A stretch of DNA of 64,000 nucleotides from Microbacterium enclense (GTDB lineage: Bacteria > Actinomycetota > Actinomycetes > Actinomycetales > Microbacteriaceae), in the NCBI RefSeq assembly GCF_004022425.1, contig NZ_RBZY01000002.1, positions 1 to 64,000 of the forward strand, given 5' to 3'. The stretch's first letter is position 1. Every line of letters begins with the position of its first letter. The notes beneath the pieces were generated by a model that was given only the letters and a program-made list of their open reading frames with translations, had not been told where the DNA came from and ran no database searches. Positions 46,574 through 55,073 of this stretch are shown piece after piece. The position numbers and the translations under genes are program-made.

Positions 46574-49500
46574 GTGGCAGCAGACTCCTTCGTTCACCTT
46601 CACGTGCACAGCGAGTACTCGATGCTCGACGGGGCAGCGCGAATCGGTCCCATGGTGCAGGAAGCGGTCAAACTCGGTATGCCGGCCATCGCGGTGACCG
46701 ACCACGGCAACACTTTCGCCGCGTACGAGTTCTACAAGACCGCGAAGGATGCCGGCATCAAGCCGATCATCGGCATCGAGGCCTACGTCACCCCCGGCAC
46801 CCACCGCTCCGACAAGTCGCGCGTGCGGTGGGGAACCCCCGAGCAGCAGAGCGACGACGTGTCGGGGTCCGGCGCGTACACGCACATGACGCTGCTGTCC
46901 GAGACCACCGAGGGCATGCACAACCTCTTCCGTCTGTCGTCGCGGTCGAGCATGGAGGGCTACTACTTCAAGCCCCGCATGGACCGCGAGCTGCTGCAGA
47001 CCTACAGCAAGGGCCTCATCGCCACGACCGGGTGCCCGTCGGGCGAGGTGCAGACCCGCCTGCGGCTCGGGCAGTACGACGCGGCCAAGGCCGCCGCGGC
47101 CGAGTTCCAGGACATCTTCGGAAAAGACAACTACTTCGCCGAGATCATGGATCACGGCCTGTCCATCGAGCGCCGCATCATGTCCGATCTGCTTCGGATC
47201 GCGAAAGAGCTCGACATCCCGCTCGTCGGTACGAACGACCTGCACTACACCCACCAGCACGACGCCACCAGTCATGCGGCTCTGCTGTGCGTGCAGTCCG
47301 GTTCGACGCTCGACGACCCCAAACGCTTCAAGTTCGACGGCGACGGCTACTACGTCAAGTCCGCCGCCGAGATGCGGCAGGTGTTCCGCGACAACCCCGA
47401 GGCCTGCGACAACACGCTTCTCATCGCCGAGCGCTGCGAGGTCGAGTTCAACACCTCGGCCAACTACATGCCGCGCTTCCCGGTTCCCGACGGCGAGACG
47501 GAGGACAGCTGGATGATCAAGGAGGTCGAGACGGGCCTCCACGACCGCTACCCGGCCGGCATCCCGGACGAGGTGCGCAAGCAAGCCGAGTACGAGACGG
47601 GCGTCATCCTGCAGATGGGCTTCCCGGGGTACTTCCTCGTCGTCGCCGACTTCATCAACTGGGCGAAGGACCACGGCATCCGCGTCGGTCCCGGCCGAGG
47701 TTCGGGCGCCGGCTCGATGGTCGCGTACGCGATGAAGATCACCGACCTCGATCCGCTGCAGCACGGCCTCATCTTCGAGCGCTTCCTCAACCCCGACCGC
47801 GTCTCGATGCCCGACTTCGACGTCGATTTCGACGATCGTCGCCGCGGCGAGGTGATCCAGTACGTCACCGAGAAGTACGGCGACGAGCGCGTCGCGCAGA
47901 TCGTCACGTACGGCACGATCAAGGCGAAGCAGGCATTGAAGGATGCCGGACGCGTGCTGGGCTTCCCCTTCAGCATGGGTGACAAGCTCACCAAGGCCAT
48001 GCCCCCCGCGGTGATGGGCAAGGACATGCCGCTGGACGGCATGTTCAACCCCGAGCACCCGCGCTACAAGGAGGCGGGGGAGTTCCGTACCCTGATCGAG
48101 ACCGATCCGGAGGCCAAGACCGTCTTCGACACGGCCCTCGGGCTCGAGAACCTCAAGCGTCAGTGGGGTGTGCACGCGGCCGGCGTGATCATGTCCAGCG
48201 AGCCGCTGATCGACATCATCCCGATCATGCGCCGCGAGCAGGACGGTCAGATCGTCACGCAGTTCGACTACCCCGCGTGCGAGTCGCTCGGCCTCATCAA
48301 GATGGACTTCCTGGGGCTGCGCAACCTCACGATCATCAACGACGCGCTGGACAACATCGAAGCCAACCGCGGCCACCCGCTGGTCCTGGAAGACCTCGCT
48401 CTCGACGACGCGGCATCCTACGAACTCCTCGCCCGCGGCGACACGCTGGGGGTGTTCCAGCTCGACGGCGGGCCGATGCGCTCGCTCCTGCGGCTCATGC
48501 GCCCCGACAACTTCGAGGACATCTCGGCCGTGCTCGCGCTCTACCGCCCGGGCCCGATGGGCGTTAACTCGCACATCAACTACGCGCTGCGAAAGAACAA
48601 GCAGCAGGAGATCGAGCCCATCCACCCCGAGCTCGAAGAACCGCTGGCCGACATCCTCGACACGACCTACGGCCTGATCGTCTATCAGGAGCAGGTGATG
48701 GCCGTTGCGCAGCGCGTCGCGGGATACACCCTCGGCCAGGCCGACCTCCTTCGTCGCGCGATGGGCAAGAAGAAGAAGAGCGAGCTCGACAAGCAGAAAG
48801 AGATCTTCTTCGGCGGCATGACCGAGCGCGGCTACGGCGAGGTCGCGCAGCAGACGCTGTGGAAGGTCCTCGAGTCGTTCGCGGACTACGCCTTCAACAA
48901 GGCGCACACCGCCGCATACGGTCTGGTGTCGTACTGGACGGCGTACCTCAAGGCCCACTATCCCGCCGAGTACATGGCCGCGCTCCTCACGAGCGTCGGC
49001 GACTCGAAGGACAAGATGGCGGTCTATCTCAACGAGTGCCGCCGCATGGGCATCAAGGTGCTGCCGCCCGACGTGAACGAGTCGATCCGCTTCTTCGCGG
49101 CCGTCGGCGAAGACATCCGTTTCGGTCTGGGTGCCGTCCGAAACGTCGGGACGAACGTCGTCGACGGAATCGTGGCGGCGCGCCAGGAGGCGAAATACAC
49201 CTCGTTCCACGACTTCCTGTCGAAGGTGCCGCTGCACGTCGCGAACAAGAGGACGGTGGAGTCCCTCATCAAGGCGGGGGCGTTCGACTCGCTCGGGTCT
49301 ACGCGGCGGGCTCTGGTCGAGATCCACGAGGACGCCTGCGAGGGCGCGGTGCTGGACAAGCGTCGCGAGGCCAACGGCGAGGTCGGCTTCGACTTCGACT
49401 CGCTATGGGACGAGCCGCAGCAGTCCGTGAAGGTGCCCGATCGCCCGGAGTGGACGAAGAAGGACAAGCTGGCGTTCGAGCGCGAGATGCTCGGTCTCTA

Positions 49501-50086
49501 CGTCTCCGACCACCCGCTCGCGGGCCTCGAGGTGCGTCTCGCCAAGCACGCGTCGACGTCGATCCACGATCTGCTGGCCTCCGACGATGTGCAGGACGGC
49601 GATCAAGTGACGGTGGCGGGGCTGCTCACGAGCGTGCAGCACCGGGTCGCGAAGCAGAGCGGCAACCCCTACGGCATGGTGACCGTCGAGGACTTCAACG
49701 GTGAGGTGACCGTGATGTTCATGGGCAAGACCTACGCCGAGTTCGCGCCGGTTCTGCAGGCCGACTCGATCCTCGTGGTGCGCGGACGCGTCTCCCGACG
49801 GGACGACGGACTCAACCTCCACGCGCAGTCGGCCTTCGCCCCCGATCTCGAGGGACTCGACGCCCTCAGCGGGCTGACGCTGGTGGTTCCCGAGCAGCGG
49901 GCGAACGAGACGCTCGTGGGCGAGCTCGCCCAGATGCTGCGTCGGCACGCCGGCGACACGGAGGTGACTCTCAAGTTGCACAAAGGTGGGACCGCCAAGG
50001 TCTTCGAGGTGCCGATGCCCGTACGGGTGACCGCCGACCTCTTCGGAGAGCTCAAGGGACTGCTGGGTCCCAACTGCCTGGGCTGA
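46574..50086 (+). CDS. dnaE: DNA polymerase III alpha subunit DnaE1
   Basis: A 1170-residue replicative polymerase. The N-terminal PHP domain begins FVHLHVHSEYSMLDGAARI with metal-binding His residues largely intact, consistent with the PHP proofreading exonuclease known for mycobacterial DnaE1. The palm motif MPDFDVDFDDRR (about 412-423) carries the catalytic aspartates, preceded by GPGRGSGAGSMVAYA. Helix-hairpin-helix, OB (DQVTVAGLLTSVQHRV, GEVTVMFMGKTY) and C-terminal tau-binding parts follow. The GTG start fits the family and the leaderless promoter. Confidence 0.97.
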   Translation: MAADSFVHLHVHSEYSMLDGAARIGPMVQEAVKLGMPAIAVTDHGNTFAAYEFYKTAKDAGIKPIIGIEAYVTPGTHRSDKSRVRWGTPEQQSDDVSGSGAYTHMTLLSETTEGMHNLFRLSSRSSMEGYYFKPRMDRELLQTYSKGLIATTGCPSGEVQTRLRLGQYDAAKAAAAEFQDIFGKDNYFAEIMDHGLSIERRIMSDLLRIAKELDIPLVGTNDLHYTHQHDATSHAALLCVQSGSTLDDPKRFKFDGDGYYVKSAAEMRQVFRDNPEACDNTLLIAERCEVEFNTSANYMPRFPVPDGETEDSWMIKEVETGLHDRYPAGIPDEVRKQAEYETGVILQMGFPGYFLVVADFINWAKDHGIRVGPGRGSGAGSMVAYAMKITDLDPLQHGLIFERFLNPDRVSMPDFDVDFDDRRRGEVIQYVTEKYGDERVAQIVTYGTIKAKQALKDAGRVLGFPFSMGDKLTKAMPPAVMGKDMPLDGMFNPEHPRYKEAGEFRTLIETDPEAKTVFDTALGLENLKRQWGVHAAGVIMSSEPLIDIIPIMRREQDGQIVTQFDYPACESLGLIKMDFLGLRNLTIINDALDNIEANRGHPLVLEDLALDDAASYELLARGDTLGVFQLDGGPMRSLLRLMRPDNFEDISAVLALYRPGPMGVNSHINYALRKNKQQEIEPIHPELEEPLADILDTTYGLIVYQEQVMAVAQRVAGYTLGQADLLRRAMGKKKKSELDKQKEIFFGGMTERGYGEVAQQTLWKVLESFADYAFNKAHTAAYGLVSYWTAYLKAHYPAEYMAALLTSVGDSKDKMAVYLNECRRMGIKVLPPDVNESIRFFAAVGEDIRFGLGAVRNVGTNVVDGIVAARQEAKYTSFHDFLSKVPLHVANKRTVESLIKAGAFDSLGSTRRALVEIHEDACEGAVLDKRREANGEVGFDFDSLWDEPQQSVKVPDRPEWTKKDKLAFEREMLGLYVSDHPLAGLEVRLAKHASTSIHDLLASDDVQDGDQVTVAGLLTSVQHRVAKQSGNPYGMVTVEDFNGEVTVMFMGKTYAEFAPVLQADSILVVRGRVSRRDDGLNLHAQSAFAPDLEGLDALSGLTLVVPEQRANETLVGELAQMLRRHAGDTEVTLKLHKGGTAKVFEVPMPVRVTADLFGELKGLLGPNCLG

Positions 50087-50140
50087 CGTCCGGGCCGTGT
50101 TGTCAAGCGGGGTGGCCCCCGATGGCGACGCCGCCAGGCT

Positions 50141-50168
50141 CATAGTGACGACGGATGCCGAGGCATCC
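50141..50168 (+). promoter_or_regulatory. -10 box with a 5' palindrome of the GGATGCC heptamer
   Basis: CATAGT (50141-50146) would start transcription near 50153, where GGATGCC-GA-GGCATCC (50153-50168) forms a 7-bp hairpin at the very 5' end of the message, ahead of AAAGGA and the GTG at 50185. Confidence 0.4.
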
Positions 50169-50184
50169 GAACGAAAGGACCATC

Positions 50185-51480
50185 GTGACCGATCGCTACG
50201 ACGACCCGTTCGCGCCGCCCGCGGGCCCGCCGACGGATGACGACGCTGCACGCTCGACGCACGGCCCGGTTGCCGCGGGCGACCGCCCCGCCGACCCGGC
50301 ATCCGCCCCGGGAGACGTCGACCGTGACGCAGATGACGCCGTGGGTGCGGGGCAGCACGTCGAGGCGCGCACGCACGTCAACGCGCGTCGCTCGACGCAC
50401 ACCGAACTGCCCGACGCCGAGGCGCACGCGGCGGGCAGGGGTGCCGACGCACCGGCGCCGTATGCGGGGGAGTCGGCTCGTGACCGCGGCGTCTCCGATG
50501 ACGCGCCCCAGTACGGCGTGGGCCCGTTCTCCGTGCGCGAGATCGCGCTGCTCGGCATCTGGGCCGTGACGTTCCTCGTCTCGTTCTTCCCGCTGAACAA
50601 CCTGCCGGCGAACATCCGCGTGCTCGGCGGAGGAACGAACGTGTGGCTGTCGGGTCTGTGGTGGATTCCGACGGTCGCGCTCCCCACCGTCGCCGTCGGC
50701 CTGCTCGTCCTGCGACGTCTGTCGCCGCAGGGCATCCGTCGAGTGGGATCGCTCGGCATCGACCAGTTCGCGTCGGTGGCCTTCTCGGTCGCGGCTCTGG
50801 TGTGGATCGCCTGGGTGTGGGACACGGTGTCTGTGGCCGCCGAGACCGGGATCTGGACGCGGACGTGGGTCGTCTGGGTGGGTGCTGTCTTCACGCTCGC
50901 CGGCGTGGTCCTCACGGTCTTCGCGCCCGTCATCCCGCCGTTCGAGCAGGACTTCCAGGGGCGTCCCGAGGCGCCCGCGCATCGCAACGCGCGGCCGGTC
51001 CGCGCCGTGACCGCGCGTCCTCGACGTCCCCGCCCGGTGCGGACCGCACCCGCGACCGCCCACGACGACTCCGCGCACGTCCCGGTGGTGCCGCACGGCG
51101 ACGACGCCGGTGATCACGGGCCGGTTCCGGGCAGCTACACCGGGTCCACCGACCTGCCGCACACCACCGACGCGGAGCCCGTGACCTCGGTCTTCCCCAC
51201 GCACGGCGACACCCACGACACCGACGTCATCGGTGACCGAGACTCCTCGGAATCCGCGCGGGACCACGAGTCCGTGTCGCGCCACCCGCAGCCGCAGGCG
51301 TTCTGGGCGCTCGCGCCCGAGGAGCGCGACGTCGTCGACGATTACGGCACCCCGATCTTCCGCGTCGGTCCGACGGCGTGGGCCCTGGTGATCGAGGACC
51401 GCGGAGAGACCTTCGTCATCCGGCACGACGACGGACGTGTCGGGTACCTTCACGACGTCGCGGGCGTCACACGCGGCTGA
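50185..51480 (+). CDS. hypothetical four-span membrane protein with disordered tails
   Basis: A 431-residue protein I do not recognise. Residues 1-115 are Asp/Ala/Pro/His-rich and disordered. Four membrane spans follow (ALLGIWAVTFLVSFFPL, IPTVALPTVAVGLLVL, FASVAFSVAALVWIAWVW, VWVGAVFTLAGVVLTVF), with a pattern NNLPANIRVLGGGTNVWLSG between the first two. A second disordered part rich in His/Asp/Thr leads to an ordered C-terminal domain of about 55 residues (FWALAPEERDVVDDYGTPIF, FVIRHDDGRVGYLHDV). The GTG at 50185 has AAAGGA 6 nt upstream. No operon partner. Confidence 0.78.
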   Translation: MTDRYDDPFAPPAGPPTDDDAARSTHGPVAAGDRPADPASAPGDVDRDADDAVGAGQHVEARTHVNARRSTHTELPDAEAHAAGRGADAPAPYAGESARDRGVSDDAPQYGVGPFSVREIALLGIWAVTFLVSFFPLNNLPANIRVLGGGTNVWLSGLWWIPTVALPTVAVGLLVLRRLSPQGIRRVGSLGIDQFASVAFSVAALVWIAWVWDTVSVAAETGIWTRTWVVWVGAVFTLAGVVLTVFAPVIPPFEQDFQGRPEAPAHRNARPVRAVTARPRRPRPVRTAPATAHDDSAHVPVVPHGDDAGDHGPVPGSYTGSTDLPHTTDAEPVTSVFPTHGDTHDTDVIGDRDSSESARDHESVSRHPQPQAFWALAPEERDVVDDYGTPIFRVGPTAWALVIEDRGETFVIRHDDGRVGYLHDVAGVTRG

Positions 51481-51489
51481 GCACCCCCT

Positions 51490-51520
51490 GCGAGCCGTCC
51501 GCCCCCGGCGGGCGGCTCGC
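51490..51520 (+). terminator. 14-bp hairpin before hisD
   Basis: GCGAGCCGTCCGCC (51490-51503) pairs with GGCGGGCGGCTCGC (51507-51520) with one G-U pair and a 3-nt loop. No T run. Confidence 0.65.
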
Positions 51521-51530
51521 CACCGGGCGG

Positions 51531-51536
51531 TAGCCT
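51531..51536 (+). promoter_or_regulatory. leaderless -10 box for hisD
   Basis: TAGCCT, then 6 nt (ggacca), then the ATG at 51543. Confidence 0.6.
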
Positions 51537-51542
51537 GGACCA

Positions 51543-52844
51543 ATGCTTCGCACCATCGATCTGCGCGGCCGGGTGCTCTCGCCGGCCGAGTTCCTGGCCG
51601 CGGTTCCCCGCGCCGATGCGGCACGCGACGAGGCCCTCGCCATCGCCGCCCGCATCGTCGACGACGTGGCACGCCGCGGCGAGGAGGCGCTCCGCGAGCA
51701 GGCGGAGGCATTCGACCGTGTCCGTGGCCACGCCATCGCTGTTCCCCCCGCGCACCTCGACGAGGCCCTCGCCGAGCTCGATCCCGGCATCCGTGCCGCC
51801 CTCGACGAGGCGATCCGCCGCGTGCGTGCCGCCTCGGCGGCCCAAGTGCCCGCGCCGTCGGTGACCGAGCTCGGTCCCGGGGCGCGCGTCACCCAGCGCT
51901 GGCAGCCGGTGCGCCGCGTCGGCCTGTACGTCCCCGGCGGCAAGGCCGTCTACCCCTCGAGCGTCGTGATGAACGTCGTCCCCGCCCAGGTCGCGGGCGT
52001 GCGCGAGGTGGCGCTGGCCTCGCCGCCGCAGGCGGAGTTCGACGGTCGCGTGCACCCCGTGATCCTCGCGGCGGCCAAGCTCCTCGGCGTGACCGAGGTC
52101 TACGCGATGGGCGGTGCCGGTGCCGTCGGCGCCTTCGCCTCGGGCGTGCCCTCTGTGGGGCTGGACCCCGTCGACGTCGTCACAGGGCCGGGCAACAACT
52201 TCGTCGCCTCCGCCAAGCGCGCCGTGGGGGGCCGCGTCGGCACCGACTCGGAGGCCGGCGCCACCGAGATCCTCATCGTCGCCGACCAGACGGCCGACGC
52301 CGCGCTGGTCGCCGCCGACCTGGTCAGTCAGGCCGAGCACGACGAGCAGGCTTCGGCCGTCCTCGTGACCGACGCTCCCGCGCTGGCCGACGCGGTCCGC
52401 GCCGCCCTCGAACCGCGGGTGGCCGCGACCCGGCACGCCGAGCGCGTCCGCGCGGCGTTCGGTGGCCCGCAGTCCGCCGTCGTGCTCGTCGACGACATCG
52501 CGCAGGCCACCGCTTTCAGCAATGCCTATGCGCCCGAACACCTCGAACTGCACCTGGCCGACCCGCGTCCGCACGAGTACGTCAACGCGGGCGCCGTGTT
52601 CGTCGGTCCCTACACCCCGGTGAGCCTCGGGGACTATCTCGCCGGCAGCAACCATGTTCTGCCGACCGGTGGGCAGGCGCGGTACGGTTCCGGACTCTCC
52701 GCTGCCACCTTCCTGCGTCCCCAGCAGGTAGTGGAGTACGACCGTGCCGCCCTCGCGGCGGTGCACGAGTCCATCGTCACCCTGGCCGAGGCCGAGGCGC
52801 TCCCCGCCCACGGCGAGGCCGTGACGGCCCGGTTCGCCGACTGA
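51543..52844 (+). CDS. hisD: histidinol dehydrogenase
   Basis: A 433-residue zinc enzyme for the last two oxidations of histidine synthesis. The nucleotide- and zinc-site motifs [21 protein letters not shown] (in outline), AGPTE-like [30 protein letters not shown] and [11 protein letters not shown], and the C-terminal [13 protein letters not shown] are present. It is separated from the other his genes and followed by nrdR after 13 nt. The ATG start is leaderless. Confidence 0.96.
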   Translation: MLRTIDLRGRVLSPAEFLAAVPRADAARDEALAIAARIVDDVARRGEEALREQAEAFDRVRGHAIAVPPAHLDEALAELDPGIRAALDEAIRRVRAASAAQVPAPSVTELGPGARVTQRWQPVRRVGLYVPGGKAVYPSSVVMNVVPAQVAGVREVALASPPQAEFDGRVHPVILAAAKLLGVTEVYAMGGAGAVGAFASGVPSVGLDPVDVVTGPGNNFVASAKRAVGGRVGTDSEAGATEILIVADQTADAALVAADLVSQAEHDEQASAVLVTDAPALADAVRAALEPRVAATRHAERVRAAFGGPQSAVVLVDDIAQATAFSNAYAPEHLELHLADPRPHEYVNAGAVFVGPYTPVSLGDYLAGSNHVLPTGGQARYGSGLSAATFLRPQQVVEYDRAALAAVHESIVTLAEAEALPAHGEAVTARFAD

Positions 52845-52857
52845 TCGAGGATTCCGC

Positions 52858-53349
52858 ATGCACTGCCCGTTCTGCCGCAACCCCGACTCGCGCGTCATCG
52901 ACTCGCGCACGAGCGACGACGGACTCAGCATCCGTCGTCGCCGCCAGTGCCCGAAGTGCGGGGGTCGTTTCTCGACGGTGGAGACCGCGAGCCTGAACGT
53001 CATCAAGCGCTCGGGTGTCGTCGAACCCTTTAGTCGCGAGAAGGTCATGTCGGGCGTGCGCAAGGCGTGTCAGGGCCGGCCCGTGACCGATGCCGATCTG
53101 GCGATGCTCGCCCAGCAGGTCGAGGAGACGATCCGCCAGACGGGTTCGTCACAGATCGAGGCGAACGAGATCGGCCTGTCGATCCTGGGTCCGCTGCGCG
53201 AGCTCGACGAGGTGGCCTACCTGCGATTCGCGAGCGTCTACCAGGCGTTCGACTCGTTGGACGACTTCGACGCCGCGATCGCGCAGCTGCGTTCGGATCA
53301 CGCGGAGCGGGCGGCGGTCGGTCCCGCCTCGAACGAGGCCGTCCAGTAA
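52858..53349 (+). CDS. nrdR: transcriptional repressor NrdR
   Basis: A 163-residue repressor of ribonucleotide reductase genes. A zinc ribbon (Cys3, Cys6, Cys31, Cys34) with the basic stretch [15 protein letters not shown] precedes an ATP-cone ([20 protein letters not shown] onward) that senses ATP/dATP. Length and order match the family. The nrd operon is not in the window. Its TAA stop is shared with the pyrD -10 box. Confidence 0.96.
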   Translation: MHCPFCRNPDSRVIDSRTSDDGLSIRRRRQCPKCGGRFSTVETASLNVIKRSGVVEPFSREKVMSGVRKACQGRPVTDADLAMLAQQVEETIRQTGSSQIEANEIGLSILGPLRELDEVAYLRFASVYQAFDSLDDFDAAIAQLRSDHAERAAVGPASNEAVQ

Positions 53350-53352
53350 CCT
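53347..53352 (+). promoter_or_regulatory. leaderless -10 box for pyrD, overlapping the nrdR stop codon
   Basis: TAACCT begins with the nrdR TAA stop (53347-53349), and the ATG of pyrD follows 7 nt later at 53360. Confidence 0.6.
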
Positions 53353-53359
53353 GGCGGGG

Positions 53360-54385
53360 ATGTATCCCCTTCTCTTCCGGTCGCTCCTGAGTCGCCTCGA
53401 CCCCGAGTTCGCACACCACTTGGGTGCCCTCGTCATCCGTGCCGCGGGCGTCGGGCTCGTGGCATCCCTCGTCCGCCCCACCACCGCCGCCGATCCGTCC
53501 CTGCGCGTGCGCGCGCTGGGGCTGACGTTCGACTCCCCGTTCGGCGTGGCCGCCGGGTTCGACAAGAACGTCACGATGGTGTCGGGCCTCGGCGCGCTGG
53601 GGTTCGGTCACGTCGAGGTGGGGACCGTGACGTCGTTGCCGCAGCCGGGCAACCCGAAGCCGCGTCTGTTCCGCCTCGTGGCCGATCGCGCGGTGATCAA
53701 TCGGATGGGGTTCAACAACGAGGGCGCGCAGGTCGCGGCCCGACGCTTGACCCGACTACGCAGCGCGCGCCGGCGCCCGGTGATCGGCGTCAACATCGGC
53801 AAGAGCCGGGCCGTCGCCGTCGAGGATGCCACGACCGACTACGTCCGAAGCGCCCGGCTGCTCGCGCCGCTCGCCGACTATCTCGTCGTCAACGTCTCGT
53901 CACCCAACACGCCGGGCCTGCGCGGACTGCAGGCCGTCGAGACGCTGCGGCCGCTTCTCACGGCGGTGCTCGAGGCGGCCGGGGCGACACCCCTGCTGGT
54001 GAAGATCGCCCCCGACCTCGCCGACGACGAAGTAGGCGACATCTCTCGGCTCGCGGTCGACGTGGGCCTCGCCGGGCTCATCGCCACGAACACGACGATC
54101 GGCCGCGGGGGCCTGCGCACCCCGGCCGCCACCGTCGAGGCCGCGGGTGCCGGTGGACTGTCGGGTGCGCCGCTGAAGGCGCGTGCGCTCGAGGTGCTCG
54201 ACCTCGTCCGGGCCGCTGTCCCCGACGACTTCGTCGTCATCTCGGCCGGGGGAGTCGATACCGCCGCCGACGTCCGAGAGCGGTTGGCGCACGGCGCCAC
54301 CCTCGTGCAGGGCTACACGGCGTTCCTGTACCGCGGCCCCTTGTGGGCGCGTCAGATCAACCGCGGGCTCGTCGCTCGCCGCTGA
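53360..54385 (+). CDS. pyrD: quinone-dependent dihydroorotate dehydrogenase (class 2)
   Basis: A 341-residue FMN enzyme of pyrimidine synthesis that passes electrons to menaquinone. The hydrophobic N-terminal helix pair (YPLLFRSLLSRLDPEFAHHLG) marks class 2. FMN and substrate contacts are PFGVAAGFDKN, GHVEVGTVTSLPQPGNPKPRLFR in outline, NRMGFNNEG, VNVSSPNTPGLR (catalytic Ser) and the phosphate site ISAGGVDTAADV. A strong hairpin separates it from the convergent DUF3043 gene. Confidence 0.95.
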   Translation: MYPLLFRSLLSRLDPEFAHHLGALVIRAAGVGLVASLVRPTTAADPSLRVRALGLTFDSPFGVAAGFDKNVTMVSGLGALGFGHVEVGTVTSLPQPGNPKPRLFRLVADRAVINRMGFNNEGAQVAARRLTRLRSARRRPVIGVNIGKSRAVAVEDATTDYVRSARLLAPLADYLVVNVSSPNTPGLRGLQAVETLRPLLTAVLEAAGATPLLVKIAPDLADDEVGDISRLAVDVGLAGLIATNTTIGRGGLRTPAATVEAAGAGGLSGAPLKARALEVLDLVRAAVPDDFVVISAGGVDTAADVRERLAHGATLVQGYTAFLYRGPLWARQINRGLVARR

Positions 54386-54403
54386 GACGGATCCGCTCGA
54401 CAC

Positions 54404-54443
54404 GGTGATGGCGGCGTACCCCGAGGGGCACGCCGCCATCACC
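54404..54443. terminator. 14-bp hairpin between pyrD and the DUF3043 gene
   Basis: GGTGATGGCGGCGT (54404-54417) and its exact complement (54430-54443) enclose a loop that itself pairs CCCC/GGGG. GATCCG / CGGATC can extend the base. It serves two convergent genes. Confidence 0.8.
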
Positions 54444-54454
54444 GCCGGATCGGA

Positions 54455-55027
54455 TCAGGCCGGGTGCTGACCGCGCTTGACCTGCGCCTTCGGCAGACGC
54501 ATGAAGCGCATCTGCACGGTCCGCATCGCGGCGTACCAGCCCAGGCCCTTCTCGACCTTGCCGTCGCCGAACTTCGCCTTCGCCGCGCGCTTCACGCGGA
54601 TCGACGTGATGATCATGTCGCCGATGACGAAGAGGATGAAGATCCACAGCGCCACGAACGACCAGTACTGGAAGAAGCCGTTCGGCACGAGCGTGAGCAC
54701 GATCACCAGGATCATGAACGGCATGACGCCCTCGCCCAGGTGCCAGCCGGCGTCGACGAAGTCGCGCGCGAACCGACGCTGCGGCCCCTTGTCGCGCACC
54801 GGCAGGTATCGCTCGTCCCCGGCGGCCATGCCGGCGCGGGCCTTCTCGCGCTGAGCGGCGAGCTCGGACCGGGCACGCGCCTTCGCCTCCTTGGTGTCGG
54901 GCACCAGAGGACGCTTGCGGGCGGCCTCCTGCTCGGCCCGCGACGGCGTCGCGCGCCCCTTGCCCGCGGCGGTGAGATCCGACTCGACGGGGGTGTCGTT
55001 GGGGACGGGGGCGGGGGACTTGGCCAC
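54455..55027 (-). CDS. DUF3043 membrane protein
   Basis: A 190-residue protein of the actinobacterial DUF3043 family. The N-terminal 80 residues are charged (Lys/Arg/Glu/Ala; EARKRPLVPDTKEAKARARS is typical), then RYLPVRDKGPQRRFARDFVD. Two close membrane spans follow (MPFMILVIVLTLVPNGFF, FVALWIFILFVIGDMIITS), then a basic tail (VKRAAKAKFGDGKVEKGLGW). The function is unknown. The GTG at 55027 has GAGG 6 nt upstream; the promoter is TAATCT on the minus strand at 55064-55069. Confidence 0.85.
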   Translation of the reverse strand: MAKSPAPVPNDTPVESDLTAAGKGRATPSRAEQEAARKRPLVPDTKEAKARARSELAAQREKARAGMAAGDERYLPVRDKGPQRRFARDFVDAGWHLGEGVMPFMILVIVLTLVPNGFFQYWSFVALWIFILFVIGDMIITSIRVKRAAKAKFGDGKVEKGLGWYAAMRTVQMRFMRLPKAQVKRGQHPA

Positions 55028-55060
55028 GGATAACCTCGAGAGCTCACTGGATCGGAGACT

Positions 55061-55069
55061 TAAGATTAC
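55061..55069. promoter_or_regulatory. overlapping divergent -10 boxes for the dipeptidase and DUF3043 genes
   Basis: On the plus strand TAAGAT (55061-55066) ends 7 nt before the dipeptidase ATG, giving a leaderless message. On the minus strand TAATCT (55064-55069) would start the DUF3043 message with a leader of about 30 nt. The two hexamers share three base pairs, so polymerase cannot fire both at once. Confidence 0.5.
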
Positions 55070-55073
55070 CCGC

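Noticed and set aside
45911..49327. A 1138-codon minus-strand frame opposite dnaE
   Set aside because: Shadow of dnaE. The PHP, palm and OB motifs are all on the plus strand, and the minus product has no motif.
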